Shown piece after piece: positions 34,190-46,965 of a stretch of DNA of 64,000 bases. A program made the position numbers and the translations under genes. Where the stretch lies: assembly GCA_032622095.1 (NCBI GenBank), contig CP136064.1, positions 180,888,011 through 180,952,010 on the forward strand. Direction: 5' to 3'. How positions within the stretch are numbered: the stretch's first letter is position 1; each line of letters starts with the position of its first letter. The DNA is from Siphonodentalium dalli. Lineage: Eukaryota; Mollusca; Scaphopoda; Gadilida; Siphonodentaliidae. The notes under the pieces are model-generated. The model made no database searches, was not told where the DNA came from, and saw nothing but the letters and a program-made list of their open reading frames with translations.

Positions 34190-34378
34190 TTAGTTGTGTC
34201 ATTGTCCGCTCATAATCTGCTTAGAATTGTTCCATTATGAGGCGATAATGTGACTAATTTTGTATAATTTTCAGCACATTATCGACTCAAAATGAGAGCG
34301 TTCATAAGCAGATTATCTACCTAGAATATTTACTTTTTATATAAGCAGATAATGTGCGGGAATTTGGGGAACAGGCTG
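34190..34378. repeat. Hairpin module of the AATAAGC mosaic (one of about seven copies)
   Basis: This ~180-bp module pairs with itself: CATAATCTGCTTAGAAT and GTCGATAATGTGACT on the left face AGCACATTATCGACTC and CTAAGCAGATTATCTACC on the right (this copy has small changes). It ends in ATAAGCAGATAATGTGCGG and GGGAACAGGCTGTTTAAAAC. Other copies lie near 32493-32665, 35446-35620, 41958-42135, 44755-44935, 45868-45960 (half) and 47205-47385. The best-preserved stem is around 41.96-42.13 kb. Confidence 0.85.
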
Positions 34379-36942
34379 TTTAAAACGGTACAATATGGGA
34401 CTATTTACATAAGAAATAAGCCCATATTGGCATTATTTTATCTACCTTAGTTTATCACTTACTTACCAAAGCTACCCTAATTGTATTGTTTTTACTGAAA
34501 TAAACCCATATCAGTATTATTAATCTAGCTTTTTTCATCGACACAACCTACCAGATTCAAGCTCTTTATAGTCAATGCTGCCCTCGCCATTCAACCGAAT
34601 AATGGCTATAAGCTTACTGTGGACTTATATCAGAATCAAAAGAACCTATGTGAATACTTAAAGGTCAAATATGAACCTATTTACATGAGGATATGTTGCG
34701 ATGAAAACAAATTAGATTTAATAGAACAGTCTGATATTGTCTGTTTAAAAAGCCGCGTTTATAGGTCCATATATATAGCGTACATGTATACATATTAAGT
34801 TAAATTATACCTCTGCATGAGCTTATTTCGCTCATTAAAATAAGTCCTGTTTTGTGTTTATTTTCACGAAAACAGACTGCAAACTGCCATCATTTGAAAA
34901 CTAAATAAGCTTCATATGGGCCTAAACGCTGGTTATTATAACAGCCCTATATAGATATTTCAATATGCGATAAGCTCGTCATGCTTATTTTAGCAATTCG
35001 TGTTGTGACACAACACAAATAAACCAACTCAAGACTTACCATGCAGACGTCACCCTGTTCTCATGAAAATAAGCACATAACAATATGAGATAGGCACGTG
35101 GTGTGCTTATTTTCACGTCAACAGGCTGGAAAACAACACGATTAAACAACTCAACACTTGCCATGCAGATGTCAAGCTATTTTCGTGAAAATAAGCACTT
35201 AACGGCCGTATTTTAACGAGCGATAATTTTGGCATTATTTAATCGCAATATATATAAGCTCTATATTGACCTAAATCTCGGCTTTTAAAGCAGTACAATA
35301 TGGGACTATTGCCATATGTTACTAAAATGCTACATTCCTCCAGTTGACATAGCGCCTGAATGCTAACTTATCAGTTTCACATACCCGAACAAATCCATAT
35401 TATGTCTTTAAATAGCGTACATCTGAAAAGTTATGGGTTGGCTTAGTTGTGTGATTGTCCGCACATAATCTGAATTGCCCCATTATGAGTCGATAATGTG
35501 ACTAAAATATTCTCATTTTCAGCACATTATGGACTGAAAATGAGGACATTCTAATCAGATTATCTACCTAAAATAAATTATTTATAAGCAGATAATGTGC
35601 GGAATTTCGGGGAACAGTCTGTTTAAAACACAGTACAATATGGGACTATTTACATACGAAATGAGCCCATATCGGAATGATTTAATCTGCCTTTTTTCAT
35701 AAATACAACTTACCAAAGCTACGCTCTTTGTAGGGTGTTTGGCGCCATTCAACGGAATAAGGGACTCAGTATGTACTTATTTCAGAATCAGATAGTTCCA
35801 ACATAAACCTGTGAATAGTTACATGTAGGTCCAATATGAACCTATTTGCACGAGGATATGTTTCATCCTGTTCTCATAAAAATAAGCACATAACGGGCTT
35901 ATTTTAATGAGCGAATTAAGCTCATACTGGCATTATTTAACCTCAATGTTTTCATCGACACGACATACCAGACTCACGCTCTTTAAAATGTGTTTTAACT
36001 GTGGCCCATGCCACTTAGCTGAATAGCGGGTAGTAGTTCACTGTGGGTTTATTTCAGAATCGAATAAGTCCAATATGAACCTATGTGAATCTTTAGATCC
36101 AATATGAACCTATTTTTACGAGAATATATGTTGCGATGAATAAAGGTGGATTAAATAATACCAATATGGGCTTATTTCTTAAGGAAATAATCCCACATTG
36201 GACTGTTTTAACATCCTTGTTTTAGGTTCAAATATAGCATACATATATAATGAGTCTTAATAATTCCAATATGAGCTTATTTCGCTCATTAAAATAAGCC
36301 CGTTATGGGATTATTTTCTCGAACACAGGCTGGAAAACAACACGAATAAACACATGACTTACCAATCAATCAATCAATCATGTTTATTTGTACGTTACAC
36401 CATATATGGTCAAATGTACATGAACACAGAATAACAAGACAAAATGGACGGATTACATGAAACAAAGTTAAGTACAATGTAACAACAATGATATATGGCG
36501 GTATATGCTTATATATGACAATATACATATGTTATACCGGTATATGCCTATCATACGTTCAGATAATATATGTAGATGATTGGCAAACATACCATTCAGA
36601 GTTGATACTGGCAACACTGACATGGTCTCAAGTCGAAGAATCTTTGTTCCTTTTTTGTTGTACTCGATTTAAGAGTCGTTACTCTGTTGCCAAACCCCTT
36701 TCTTTTTCAATCCATAGTGGACAAAGTGTGCACCAAAGCCCGCATAGTTTTTGAGTCGCTGCTGATCATTATTTGTTTAAATAGTTTCTCGTTGGGGATG
36801 TTTAACAGATTGGGTGATATGTTCTCGTCTGACAGAAGAAGTACAGTAAATAATTGTCGATTTCATTGCATGTTTCGCAAATTCGGTCCGCTTCGTCGAA
36901 ATCTACGGCGGCCTGGAACCGCCACCTCCTCTTCAGTTAATT

Positions 36943-37328
36943 TCCTGATATATCAGGTTACCTATCCTGATATATCAGGTTAGTATCCTGATATATCAGG
37001 TTACGTATCCTGATATATCAGGTTATTATCCTGATATATCAGGTTACGTATCATGATATATCAGGTTACGTATCCTGATATATCAGGTTACGTATCCTGA
37101 TATATCAGGTTACGTATCCTGATATATCAGGTTATTCTCTTGATATATCAGGTTACGTATCCTGATATATCAGGTTACGTATCCTGATATATCAGGTTAC
37201 GTATCCTGATATATCAGGTTATTATCCTGATATATCAGGTTATGTATCCTGATATATCAGGTTATTATCCTGATATATCAGGTTACGTATCCTGATATAT
37301 CAGGTTATTATCCCGATATATCAGGTTA
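36943..37328. repeat. Left palindrome array of the foldback, 18 units
   Basis: The unit is CCTGATATATCAGGTTACGTAT or a shortened 21-bp form with TTATTAT as linker. The 14-bp core CCTGATATATCAGG is a perfect palindrome, and the TACGTA linker is another. Such arrays could be binding sites for a dimeric protein; that is inference. A few units carry single changes (CATGATATATCAGG, CCCGATATATCAGG). Confidence 0.97.
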
Positions 37329-37799
37329 TGTCTCGACCAATCCAGAGTGTCGTCTCATTGGCGGAGACTTGTGGTTGGTTGGATTCTTAGTCAATATTGT
37401 TAGGCCAATGTATATGCTCTTATATATGCGAGGCTACCAGTAGGAGACTCGCATATATAAAAGAGTTCATTGGCACAGGTTTTTGCAAAATTTCAAGGAG
37501 CCCCAGTCACGGAAGTGTTAGCAAGAACCGAACCATCCACTGAGCGATGACCAGTCCATTATTAACCCTTTCTATACTAAATAATCATTGACGAGTAGTT
37601 CCCTTCGGAAATGATTAGATAATAAGTTCAAATGAAAGTGTCAATGACACTGTAGCTCAACGTTGGTAGGTGTTAATTTCATGCTGAGCTGTCAATAGAA
37701 TGATAAAGGACTCCTATAGAAGAAGGAAAGTCAAAAAGTTACAATAATGTACGCAATGGGCTTGTATTCTGTAGATGATATTGTTATACCCCATTTTCC

Positions 37800-38350
37800 G
37801 TCCGTCCGTGCGTCTGTATGTGCGTCCGTCAGTACGTCCGTCGATGTCTGTTCATGTCATAACTTTAACAGTAGTGCTCAGATCTCAATGAAATTAGGTA
37901 TCGATGTTCACTACTATGAGGACATTAAATAGAGGTTTCCATCGTTTTGTTCGGATTTTCCATTCTAGAGTTATTCATCATTGTTTATCTGGAAATTTTG
38001 GATTTTTGGTCCGTCTGATGTCTGTTCATGTCGTAACTTCAACAGTTGTGCTGGGATCTCAATGAAATTTGGTATGGATGTTCACTAGTATGATGACATT
38101 CAATAGAGGGTTCCATTGTTCTGTTTCGCTTTTCCATACTAGAGTTATTCATCTTTGTTTATCTGGAAATGTTGGCTGTTTGGTCCATCCGATGTCTGTT
38201 CAGGTCATAACTTGAACAGTAATGCTCGGATCTCAATGAAATTTTGTATGGATGTTCACCAATATGAGGACATTTAATGGCACATTCAACTGTTTTGTTT
38301 TGTTTTTTGTTCTATAGTTATTCATCTTTGTTTATATGAAAATTCAGATT
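37800..38350. repeat. ~177-bp tandem repeat, three units, in the foldback centre
   Basis: GTCTGTTCATGTCATAACTT-like phrases at 37847, 38019 and 38201 mark units of 172-182 bp. Each contains GATCTCAATGAAATT and TTATTCATCTTTGTTTAT. A CCGTCCGTGCGTCTG simple repeat precedes the first unit. There is no coding signal. Confidence 0.9.
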
Positions 38351-38515
38351 TTTTGGGTCCAATCTGTCTGAGTATAGCAGTCATAAGTTATAGATATGCC
38401 CACACTAGGCGGTAATCCACAAGGGGGTATGCACCGGACGACAGTCCATCTCTTGTTTTCATTTAAAACATTTCACCAATAAATGAGGGATGCATGGTGT
38501 GCGAATGAAATCCTG

Positions 38516-38942
38516 ATGGCGGCCATGTTTTCTTTTCATGAATTGCGTAATAATTGGATACCTCCCATGTTTTTCAATGACATTTTTGGTGGCTCCCATC
38601 TCCCAGAAGATCCATATGAAGTTCAGTAAGGACTATATAAAAGATGTGGTCTGTATTTTGTGCCAAATCATTTAGTCATACAAAGTTTAAAATCCAAAAG
38701 GGGCGGAAATGCTTTCAACGAAATTCGGAAACATTTGATATCCCCAGAGGTGACCCAAAACACGCCTGTATAAAGTTTTAAAATATTTGTTCCGATATTT
38801 GTTCTGCTGGGTGTGCCAATGGATCCAAATTTGAAATCCAAGATGACTGATGGCGGCCATGTTTTCTAACGAATTTCGGGGAAAAATAGATGGCTCCCAT
38901 CTAGAGGTCACCCTGAAGATCCATATGAAGTTTGGTGAGGGT
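38516..38942. repeat. Direct repeat containing GATGGCGGCCATGTTTTCT
   Basis: GATGGCGGCCATGTTTTCT occurs near 38516 and 38850. After each copy come ATGGCTCCCATCT- and GAAGATCCATATGAAGTT-like phrases. The second copy has a shorter spacer. This appears to be a dispersed family of the same genome. Confidence 0.8.
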
Positions 38943-39074
38943 GTGTGGTTAATCGCCTACATGTACTATTGTACATGCCACATCACTCATCCTCATCGTC
39001 ACCAAACTTAATATGGAACCAACCACAAGCCTCCGCCAATGAAAGACGACATTCTGGATTGGTCGAGACAACCT

Positions 39075-39420
39075 GATATATCAGGATACATAACCTGATA
39101 TATCAGGATACATAACCTGATATATCAGGATCAGGATACGTAACCTGATATATCAGGATACGTAACCTGGTATATCAGGATAATAACCTGATATATTAGG
39201 ATACGTAACCTGATATATCAGGATAATAACCTGATATATCAGGACACGTAACCTGATATATCAGGATACGTAACCTGATATATCAGGATAATAACCTGAT
39301 ATATCAGGATACTAATCTGGTATATCAGGATACGTAACCTGATATATCAGGATAATAGCCTGATATATCAGGATACTAACCTGATATATCAGGATACGTA
39401 ACCTGATATATCAGGATACT
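39075..39420. repeat. Right palindrome array of the foldback, 16 units
   Basis: This is the reverse-complement register of the left array: AACCTGATATATCAGGATAC with CGT, CAT or AAT linkers. One unit has a small internal duplication (ATCAGGATCAGGATAC near 39125). The unit order of linker variants is not the mirror image of the left array, so the two arms have evolved independently. Confidence 0.97.
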
Positions 39421-39842
39421 AACTGAAGAGGGGGTGGCGGTTCCAGGCCGCCGTAGAAATCGAAGTAGCGTCCGCGTTCGATGCCCAAGGTGTGGCAACT
39501 TATTCTTAATTTTGTCAGGGATTCACGCTATTTTGGGACGGAAATGACGTTGATATATATTTCCAAAGAAGTCATCGTTTTGAATGTTCTATACGTTCTA
39601 AGTTTGTTCCTTGGATGATCACGTCGATTGCTATTTTTGAGAAGTTTGGTGCGAATATTATCATTAAATATTTGTTTCTGTATTGAGTTATCGAAGAAGT
39701 CATTAATACCGTGACTTGTGGACATGGATGTGACTAATTGTTGACATTGTGACAGCGACCTGCTCGATGAATCCAGATTAGATTCAAATACATGTAGTTG
39801 TATGCACATGCACATTTCAGCCTCTCGTGAAAACAAGCTCAT

Positions 39843-42240
39843 ATCGGGCTTTTTTTAATGAGCGAAATAAGCTTCTTTGGGCGTTATTTAACCGCAATAT
39901 ACGGTTTATATATGGACCTATAAATAACGCAAAATAAGCCCATATTAGTATTATTTAATCTAGCTTTTTTCATCGACACGACCTACCAGATTCAAGCTCT
40001 GTATAATGTGTTTTCTATGCGGCCCTCGCCATTCAACGGAATAATGGCTATAAGCTCACTGTGTGCTTACTACAGAATCAAGTCCAAAAATTAACCTATG
40101 TGAATACTTAGGTCCAATATGAACCTACATGTATTTACCCGAGGATATGCTGCTATTAAAAAAATTAGATATTGGACTGTTTTAAAAACCGCGTTTAATA
40201 GGTCCATATATATAGCGTGCATGTATATTAGGTTAAATAATACGACTATATTAGTTTATTTCGCTCATTAAAATAAGCCCCGTTATGTGTTTATTTTAAC
40301 GAGAACAGGCTACAAATTGACATTATTTGAAAACTCAAAAACGCTCCATGTGGGCCTAACGCTGGCTATTAAAACAGCCCTTTTTTGTGTATATTGGATA
40401 TTTGAATATGAGATAAGCCCATATTGTGTTTAGTTTCATGACAATAGAGTGGGAAACAAACACGAATCAACCATCTCAAGACTTACCATACAGATTGTTC
40501 TTGTGAAAATAAGCACATTTTGAGCGAAATAAGCTGATATTGGCATTATTTAACCGCAATATACGCTATATATGGACACAAAACGCTTATAGATGTGGGT
40601 ATGAGGGTATACTTTTGTAGATACCACGGTATATTTGGGTATGTGCACCATATACATGGGTACAGTATCACTGCATATTGACATTATTCGAAAACACTAT
40701 ACGCTCTATATGTGCTTAAACTATAGTTATTAAAACAGCCCTATATGGGATATTTGAATATGCGAGAAGCCTGTTTTGTGCTTATTTTTGCAATTCGTGT
40801 TGTGCAAAACAACACAAATAAACCAAATCAAGACTTACCATGTAGCTATCAGCTCATAACGGATTTTTTTTGCTGAGCGAAATAAGCTCCTTTTGGCATT
40901 ATTTAACCGCAATATACGTTCTATATGGACCTAAAACGGATTTTTTTTTAAACAATCCAATATGGGATTATTTTCATACGAAATAAGCCCATATTGGCAT
41001 TATTTAATCTACCTTTTTTTCATCGACACGACCTACTAGATTCACGCTCCTTATAATGTGTGTTAACTGTGGCCCGCGCCATTCAAAGGAATGATAGAGA
41101 TAACCTCACCGTGGGCTTATTTTAGAATCAAATAAGTCCATATGAACAGTGTGAATATTTAGGTCCAATATGAACCTAATTACATGAGGATGTGTTGCGA
41201 AGAAAAAAAAGTAGATTAAATAATACCAAAGATAGGCTTATTCCGTGTAAAAATAGTCCAACATTTGACTGTTTTAAAAACCGTGTTTAGGTCAATATAT
41301 AAAAAGTTCAGGTATATTGAGGTTAAATGATGCCAGTATGAGCTTATTTCGCTCATTAAAATCAGCCCGTTATGAGCTTATTTTAACGAGAACAGACTGC
41401 ATATTGTCATTAATTGAACACTAAATATATGCTTGGGATATTTCAATATGCGATAAGCCCGCCTTATGCTTATTTTAGCAATTCGTGTTGAAAATAACAC
41501 AAATAAACCAACCCAAGACTTACCATGCAGATGTCAGCCTGGTCTCGTGAAAATAAGCACATACCAATATGATATTGGCCCGTGTTGTGCTTGGTCTCGT
41601 GAAAATAAGCACATACCAATATGATATTGGCCCGTGTTGTGCTTATTTTCACGAGAACAGCTATTTTCTTGAAAATAAGCACTTAATTTTATTCATATAA
41701 GCTAATGTTGGCTTATTTAATCGCAATATATATAAGCTCTATATTGACATAAAACACGGTTTTTAAAACTAACATATCCTCCCATAAATACGCACATAAT
41801 CGACCTATAATGTGAAATAGTTACGTATTGTGATTATTTGATTCTCAAATAAGCATATACTGGAGTCATAGCCGTGATTTCGTATTATGGCGCGGGCCAC
41901 AGTGAAAACACATATTAAAGAGCGTACACCTGAAAAGCCATGGGTTCGCTTATTTATTTCATTGTCCACATATAATCTGCTTAGAATAGCCTCATTATGA
42001 GTCGATATTATGACTAAAATGTTCTAATTTTCAGCACATTACCGACTTAATATGAGGCGATTCTAAGCAGATTATATACCTAAAAAGCTTTATTATAAGC
42101 AGGTAATGTGCGGATTTTAGGGAGAACAGGCTGTTTAAAACAGAACAATATGGGACTATTTACATACAAAATAAGCCTAGTGAGCTTATACCCGCTATTC
42201 AGTTGAATGACGCGAACCGTAGTAAAACACATTTGCACTA
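39843..42240. repeat. AATAAGC palindromic-module mosaic, block 2
   Basis: The modules are the same as in block 1. A perfect local tandem duplication of 62 bp is centred near 41525-41645 (TGGTCTCGTGAAAATAAGCA appears at about 41530 and 41592). The block also includes the best hairpin module (41958-42135). No gene is seen. Confidence 0.85.
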
Positions 42241-43294
42241 GAATGCACCCATCACACATTCAGTATGGCATGTTTTGTGATATCTTGCCAACAGCAGTTT
42301 GAACCACGGGTGCTGGGCCCTCTTTTGAGAGATCGATAGAGAATCTAGATATCAAATTTCAGTTCATCCATCGCTGAAATATTTGTGTGTACGGACAGAA
42401 TATCTCTGTTATCTCCAGTTGATCTATTACACTAATTATGGTCTTAGTAATGACGTAAGAGTTGTTTGACATATTTATAGAACAATATAGACATCGCTCA
42501 TATGAAGGGTGTGAATACGATTGGTTGCCGCTGATGCTATATAGTATATACCAATTGGGTTACATTACTAGTTTGACTAGAATGCTTTGTGTATGTCATT
42601 GCACTTCAGCGGCAAAAAACGTCAAAGTCAATTCCGACACAATTAAATAAAAGACACGCGATCATTGGTTAGTCTTTGATTATCAATGTGTCAATGTGAA
42701 CATGCCCTTATAGCGACTGATCTACGGTCTTCGGGAACATATCATCAAAATGCCAATTGCTTTGAGAATGAGAAAGCTTGTTTTCCCAGTTAATTAATAA
42801 GGCGCTTTAATAATCCATGTTTCAACATATTTTTCAGTACAATTTTGTCTAGAACAATGCGCTCGATCGTTTGGCCGGACATGGTTTATATGTACCTGCG
42901 TCTTTCGGAAATGTTTTGAACGTCGAAGAAAGTTTCCAGAAATTTGTTCGCACATCATTTTCTATGCGAGAAAAAAAAAAAGATTCCGCACGCATCTTTT
43001 AGACTCGATCTCAAATAATTTTCCGAGTTTCAAAGAAAGCAATCTTTCAATTTTGTTCTTTTATGAACGATTTATTACCAAAATAAAACGAGATAACAAT
43101 GCAAATTTAGTATAAATGTGGATTTAAATTACAATTGGTGCCATCATTTCATATTAGCGCATGTGCATTCTTTACATTCTGTACTTCCGGTATGACGTAA
43201 CATATTCGTGGAAGGACAGACAAATAAACAGATAAACAGAGATCCTGACCGAAAACATTGCTTGCGCCCAGCATAGACTGGCGCAAGTAAAGAG
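42241..43294. other. Unique non-coding sequence within the composite
   Basis: No repeat module or coding signal is evident. The plus-strand frame 42462-42650 lacks any recognisable domain. This kilobase may be insertion or residual host sequence. Confidence 0.45.
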
Positions 43295-43344
43295 CGTGAT
43301 ATGTTCTGTCACAAGCTCCATGAATTCCGTTCCCAGTTCCCCTA

Positions 43345-44150
43345 AAATTGCACCTTTCGTTACTAAATCGGATGCGTAGCCAGAGTCATGGTGGCCACCC
43401 GGGAATCCTTGTATTTTCGTGCAGTGCCACCCAGCTGGCATCTATAGGAAAGGGACGCGACCATGCAGCCCCTTCCAAATTTTCGAAAATCGGGCTGAAG
43501 TCGTGCATGGGGTGTCAATATAGCACTTTTCGTTACTAAATCGGCTGCGTAGCCAGAGTCATGGTGGCCACCCGGGAATCCTTGTAGTTTCGTGCGGTGC
43601 CACCCAGCGGGGATCTATAGGAAAGGGACGCGACCATGCAGCCCCTTCCAAATGTTCTAAAATCGGGCTGAAGTCGTACATGGGGTGTCAAAATAGCACT
43701 TTTAGTTACTAAATCGGCTGCGTAGACAGTCATGATGGCCACACGGGAATCCTTGTATTTTCGTGCGGTGCCACCCAGTTGTCATCTATAGGACAGGGAC
43801 GCGACCATATAGCCCCTTCCAATGTTTCGAAGATTGGGCTAAAGTCGTGCATGGAGCTCAAAATCGCACTTTTTGTTACTAAATCGGCTGCGTAGCCAGA
43901 ACCATGGCGACCACCCGGGAATCCTTGTATTTTTGTGCGGTGCCACCCAGCGCGCATCTATAGGACAGGGACGCGGCCATATAGCCCTTCCACTTTTTTG
44001 AAAATTGGGCTGAAGTCGTGCATGCATGGAGCTAAAAATTGCATTTTTTTGTTGCTAAATCGGCTGCGTAGCCAGAACCATGGCGGCCACCCTGGAATTC
44101 CTTGCATTTTATGGGACCTAGTTTGTGATGTTTCGATGCACTATTGGTGG
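43345..44150. repeat. ~173-bp tandem array, left arm of the second foldback
   Basis: AAATCGGCTGCGTAGCC or a close variant starts at 43365, 43538, 43711, 43881 and 44057, giving spacings of 173, 173, 170 and 176 bp. Units also carry GGTGCCACCCAG and GACGCGACCAT. The overlapping minus-strand frames here are repeat translations. Confidence 0.95.
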
Positions 44151-46080
44151 CACAAGAAGATTCCAAAAGGATAGACTCGTGGCAGCTACGGTTATGCCTA
44201 CGCATGCGATTTAGCAATGAGAAATGATTTTTTTCCATTATTTTGACCCCACGCACGACTTACGCCCAATTTTTGAACAACTGGACAGGCTTATGTGACT
44301 ATGTTTGTGATTTTTAGATGGACTAGTGGTGGCATAAGAAGCATCCACAAGGATACCCTCGTGGCTGCTATGTGTATGCCTACGCAGGCGATTTAGCAAC
44401 GAAAAATATCTCTTTTTTCATTATTTTGACCCCACGCACGACTTACGCCCAATTTTTGAACAGCTGGACAGGCGTATGTGAACTAGTTTGTGATTTATAG
44501 ATGGACTAATTGTGGTATAAGAAGAATCCACAAGGGTAGCTCCGTGGCTGCTATGGTTATGCCAACGCAGGCGATTTAGTAACATATCCTCGCACGAATA
44601 CGCACAAAACCGACCTAAATTTTAATTAGGTACTTAAAGTGATTATTTGGTTATGAAATAAGCAGATAATGGAGTCATATTCGTCATTTCGTGTTTTGGC
44701 GCGTGCCACAGTGAAAATACATGCTAATGAGCGTACACCTGAAAAGTTTGGTTATTATTTTTGTCATTGTCAGCACATAATTTACTTAGAATCGCCTCTA
44801 TATGAGTCGATAATTTGACTAATAGGAACTCATTTTCAGCACATTGTCGACTCAAAATGAGGCGATTCTAAGCAGATTATCTACCTAAATTATTGTTTCT
44901 TCTCAGCAAATAATGTGCTGGTTTTCAGGATTAAGCAACGAAAAATGTCATATTTTTATCCCACGCACGATTTACGCCCAACTGTTGAACAGCTGGACAA
45001 GTTTATATGACATATTTTGTGATTTCTAGATGGACTTGTAGCGGCACAAGAAGAATCCACAAGGATAGCCCCGTAGCGTCTATGGTTATGCCTACGCAGG
45101 CGATTTAGCAACGAAAAATTAATTTTTTTTCATTATTTTAACCCCACGCACGACTTACGCTCAATTTGTGAACAGCTGGACGGGAGCATGTTAATTGATT
45201 TGTGATTTCTAGATGGACTGGTGGTGGCAGAAGAAAAATCCACACGGATAGTCTCGTGACTGCTATGGTTATGCCTACGCAGGCGATTTAGCAACGAAAA
45301 ATGAACTTTGTTTCATTATTTTGACCCCACTGTTTCATTATTTTGACCCCACGCACGACTTACGCCCAATTTTTGAACAGCTGGACAGGCGTATGTGAAC
45401 CAGTTTGTGATCTCTCGATGGACTAGTGGTGGCATAAGAAGAATCCACAACGAGAGCCCCGTGGCTGCTATGGATATGCCTACGCAGACGATTTGCAACG
45501 AAAAATGACATTTTTTTCATTATTTTCATCCGATGCACGACTTACACCCAATTTATTAACAGCTGGACAGGCATATGTGAACCAGTTTGTGATTTCTAGA
45601 TGGACTAGTGGTGGGCAAAGAAGAATCCACAAGGATAGCCCAGTGGCTGCTATGGTTATGCCAACGCAGGCGATTTAGCAACATATCCTCGCACAAATAC
45701 GCACATATTCGACCTATAATTCCAATTAGGTACATAAAGTGATTATTTGATTCTGAAATAAGCAGATAATGGAGTCATAGTCATCATTTTGTGTTAAGTC
45801 GCGAGCCACAGTGAAAACACATGTTAATGAGCGTACAGCTGAACAGTAGTGGGTTGGCTTATTTCTTGTCATTGTTCGCACATAATCTGCTTAGAATCGC
45901 CTCTATATGAGTATATTGTGACTAATAGGGTCTCCTTTTCAGTACATTATCGACTAACGAAAAATGTCCTATTTTGGACAAGTTTATGTGACCTAGTTTG
46001 TGATTTTTAGATGTAATAGTGGTGGCACAAGAAGGTCCCGCAAGGATAGCCACGTGTCTGCTACGGTTATGCCTACGCGG
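44150..46080. repeat. Central tandem family of the second foldback, with embedded AATAAGC pieces
   Basis: Units of ~170-180 bp contain CCCACGCACGACTTACGCCC, GAACAGCTGGACAGGC, GTGGCTGCTATGGTTATGCC and GCAGGCGATTTAGCAACGAA. The unit length and the GATTTAG-AACGAAAA junction are shared with the arm family, so both probably descend from one ancestor. Twice (44581-44935 and 45682-45960) the array is interrupted at the same point, GCGATTTAG-AA followed by CATATCCTCGCAC, by an AATAAGC module. The two interruptions are 1101 bp apart. Confidence 0.88.
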
Positions 46081-46965
46081 GCGATTTAGCAACGAAAAGT
46101 GCGATTTGGAGCTCCATGCACGACTTCAACCCAATTTTCGAAAAATTGAAAAGGCCTATAAGGTCTCGTCCCTGTCCAATAGATGTCTACTGGGTGGCAC
46201 CGCACGAAAATACAAGGATTCCCGAGTGGCCGCCATGGTTCTGTCTACGCAGCTGATTTAGTAACAAAAAGTTAAAAAAATTAACTCCATGCACGACTTC
46301 AGCCCAATTTTCAAAAAATTGGAAGAGGCTATATGGCCGCGTCCCTGTCATAAAGATGCCCGCTGGGTGGCACCGCACGAAAATGAAAGAATTCCGGGTA
46401 GCCGCCATGGTTCTGGCTACGCAGCCGATTTAGTAACAAAGCGTGCTATGTTTAGCTACATGCACGACTTCAGCCCAATTTTCGAAAAATTGGAAGGGGC
46501 TAGATGGCCGCGTCCCTGTCCAATAGATGCCCGCTGGGTGGCACCGCACGAAAATGCAAGGATTCCTGGGTGGCCGCCATGGTTCTGGCTACGCAGCCGA
46601 TTTAGTAACGAAAAGTGCTATTTTGACACCCCATGCACGCCTTCAGTCCGATTTTCGAAAATTTGGAAGGGGCTGCATGGTCGCGTCCCTTTTCTATAGA
46701 TGCCCGCTGGGTGGCACCGCACAAAAATACAAGGATTCCCGGGTGGACACCATGACTCTGGCTACGCAGCCGATTTAGTAACGAAAAGTGCTATTTTGAC
46801 ACCCCATGCACGACTTCAGCCCAATTTTCGAAAATTTGGAAGGGGCTGCATGGTCGCGTCCCTTTCATATAGATCCCCGCTGTGTGGCACCGCACGAAAA
46901 TACAAGGATTCCCGGGTGGTCTCCATGACTCTGGCTACGCAGCCGATTTAGTAAACGAAAAGTGC
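46080..46965. repeat. ~173-bp tandem array, right arm of the second foldback
   Basis: GATTTAGTAAC or GATTTAGCAAC occurs at about 46083, 46255, 46436, 46599, 46772 and 46945. This is the reverse complement of the left-arm family. The frames 46289-46699, 46527-46778 and 46700-46951 are repeat translations (recurrent RWVAPHEN or GWHRTK peptides), not genes. Confidence 0.95.

Larger units (their letters stand above)
31400..36360. repeat. AATAAGC palindromic-module mosaic, block 1
   Basis: The block is built from recurring modules in both orientations. One reads from CTCGTGAAAATAAGCACATA through TTATTTTAATGAGCGAAATA to GGCATTATTTAA. A second centres on CCAATATGGGACTATTT and ATAAGCCCATATTGGC. A third contains TTTTTTCATCGACACGACC and CACGCTCTTTATAATGTG. 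A fourth is the hairpin module with GCACATTATCGACT. Modules often end at GAGAACAGGCTG or its complement. Copies differ by roughly 10-30% by eye. No protein-coding potential is visible in about 5 kb. Confidence 0.85.
36903..39456. mobile_element. Foldback element of 2554 bp with inverted palindrome arrays
   Basis: The ends are 37-bp inverted repeats with one mismatch: CTACGGCGGCCTGGAACCGC at 36903 and its complement ending at 39456. They are flanked by a perfect 4-bp target duplication AAAT (36899-36902 and 39457-39460). Just inside each end is an array of ~22-bp palindromic units (18 left, 16 right). Inside those a second unique inverted pair (37328-37383 and 39013-39075, GACCAATCCAGA and TCTGGATTGGTC) extends the arms to about 470 bp. 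The centre has two repeat families and no gene. Superfamily is unassigned; the GC-rich ends and 4-bp duplication do not match the hAT or mariner rules. Confidence 0.93.
36361..39842 (-). pseudogene. 5'-truncated LINE: ORF2 C-terminal tail, split by a foldback element
   Basis: On the minus strand the frame entering near 39842 contains KLRTYRTFKT. After an in-frame stop it continues with ESLTKLRIS and GIERGRYFD, ending at about 39461. The same tail resumes at 36898 with DEADRICETCNEID and LLYFFCQ before further stops. Together these are the region after a non-LTR reverse transcriptase (SLTKxRIS, RGR, RIC-x2-C, then a CxP-like block). The minus-strand 3' end at 36366-36385 is a GATT simple repeat (ATTGATTGATTGATTGG), as expected for a LINE tail. 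The copy sits in the AATAAGC mosaic. Everything between 36903 and 39456 is the later insertion. Confidence 0.82.

Noticed and set aside
36943-39420. CRISPR-like look of evenly spaced short palindromic repeats
   Set aside because: Linkers are themselves repeated (TTACGTAT or TTATTAT), so there are no unique spacers. The arrays are arms of an inverted-repeat transposable element in an animal genome, and no cas genes are present.
46019-46951. Overlapping frames with recurring peptides such as RWVAPHEN and GWHRTK
   Set aside because: They are translations of the ~173-bp tandem repeat in several frames, with unit lengths that are not multiples of three.
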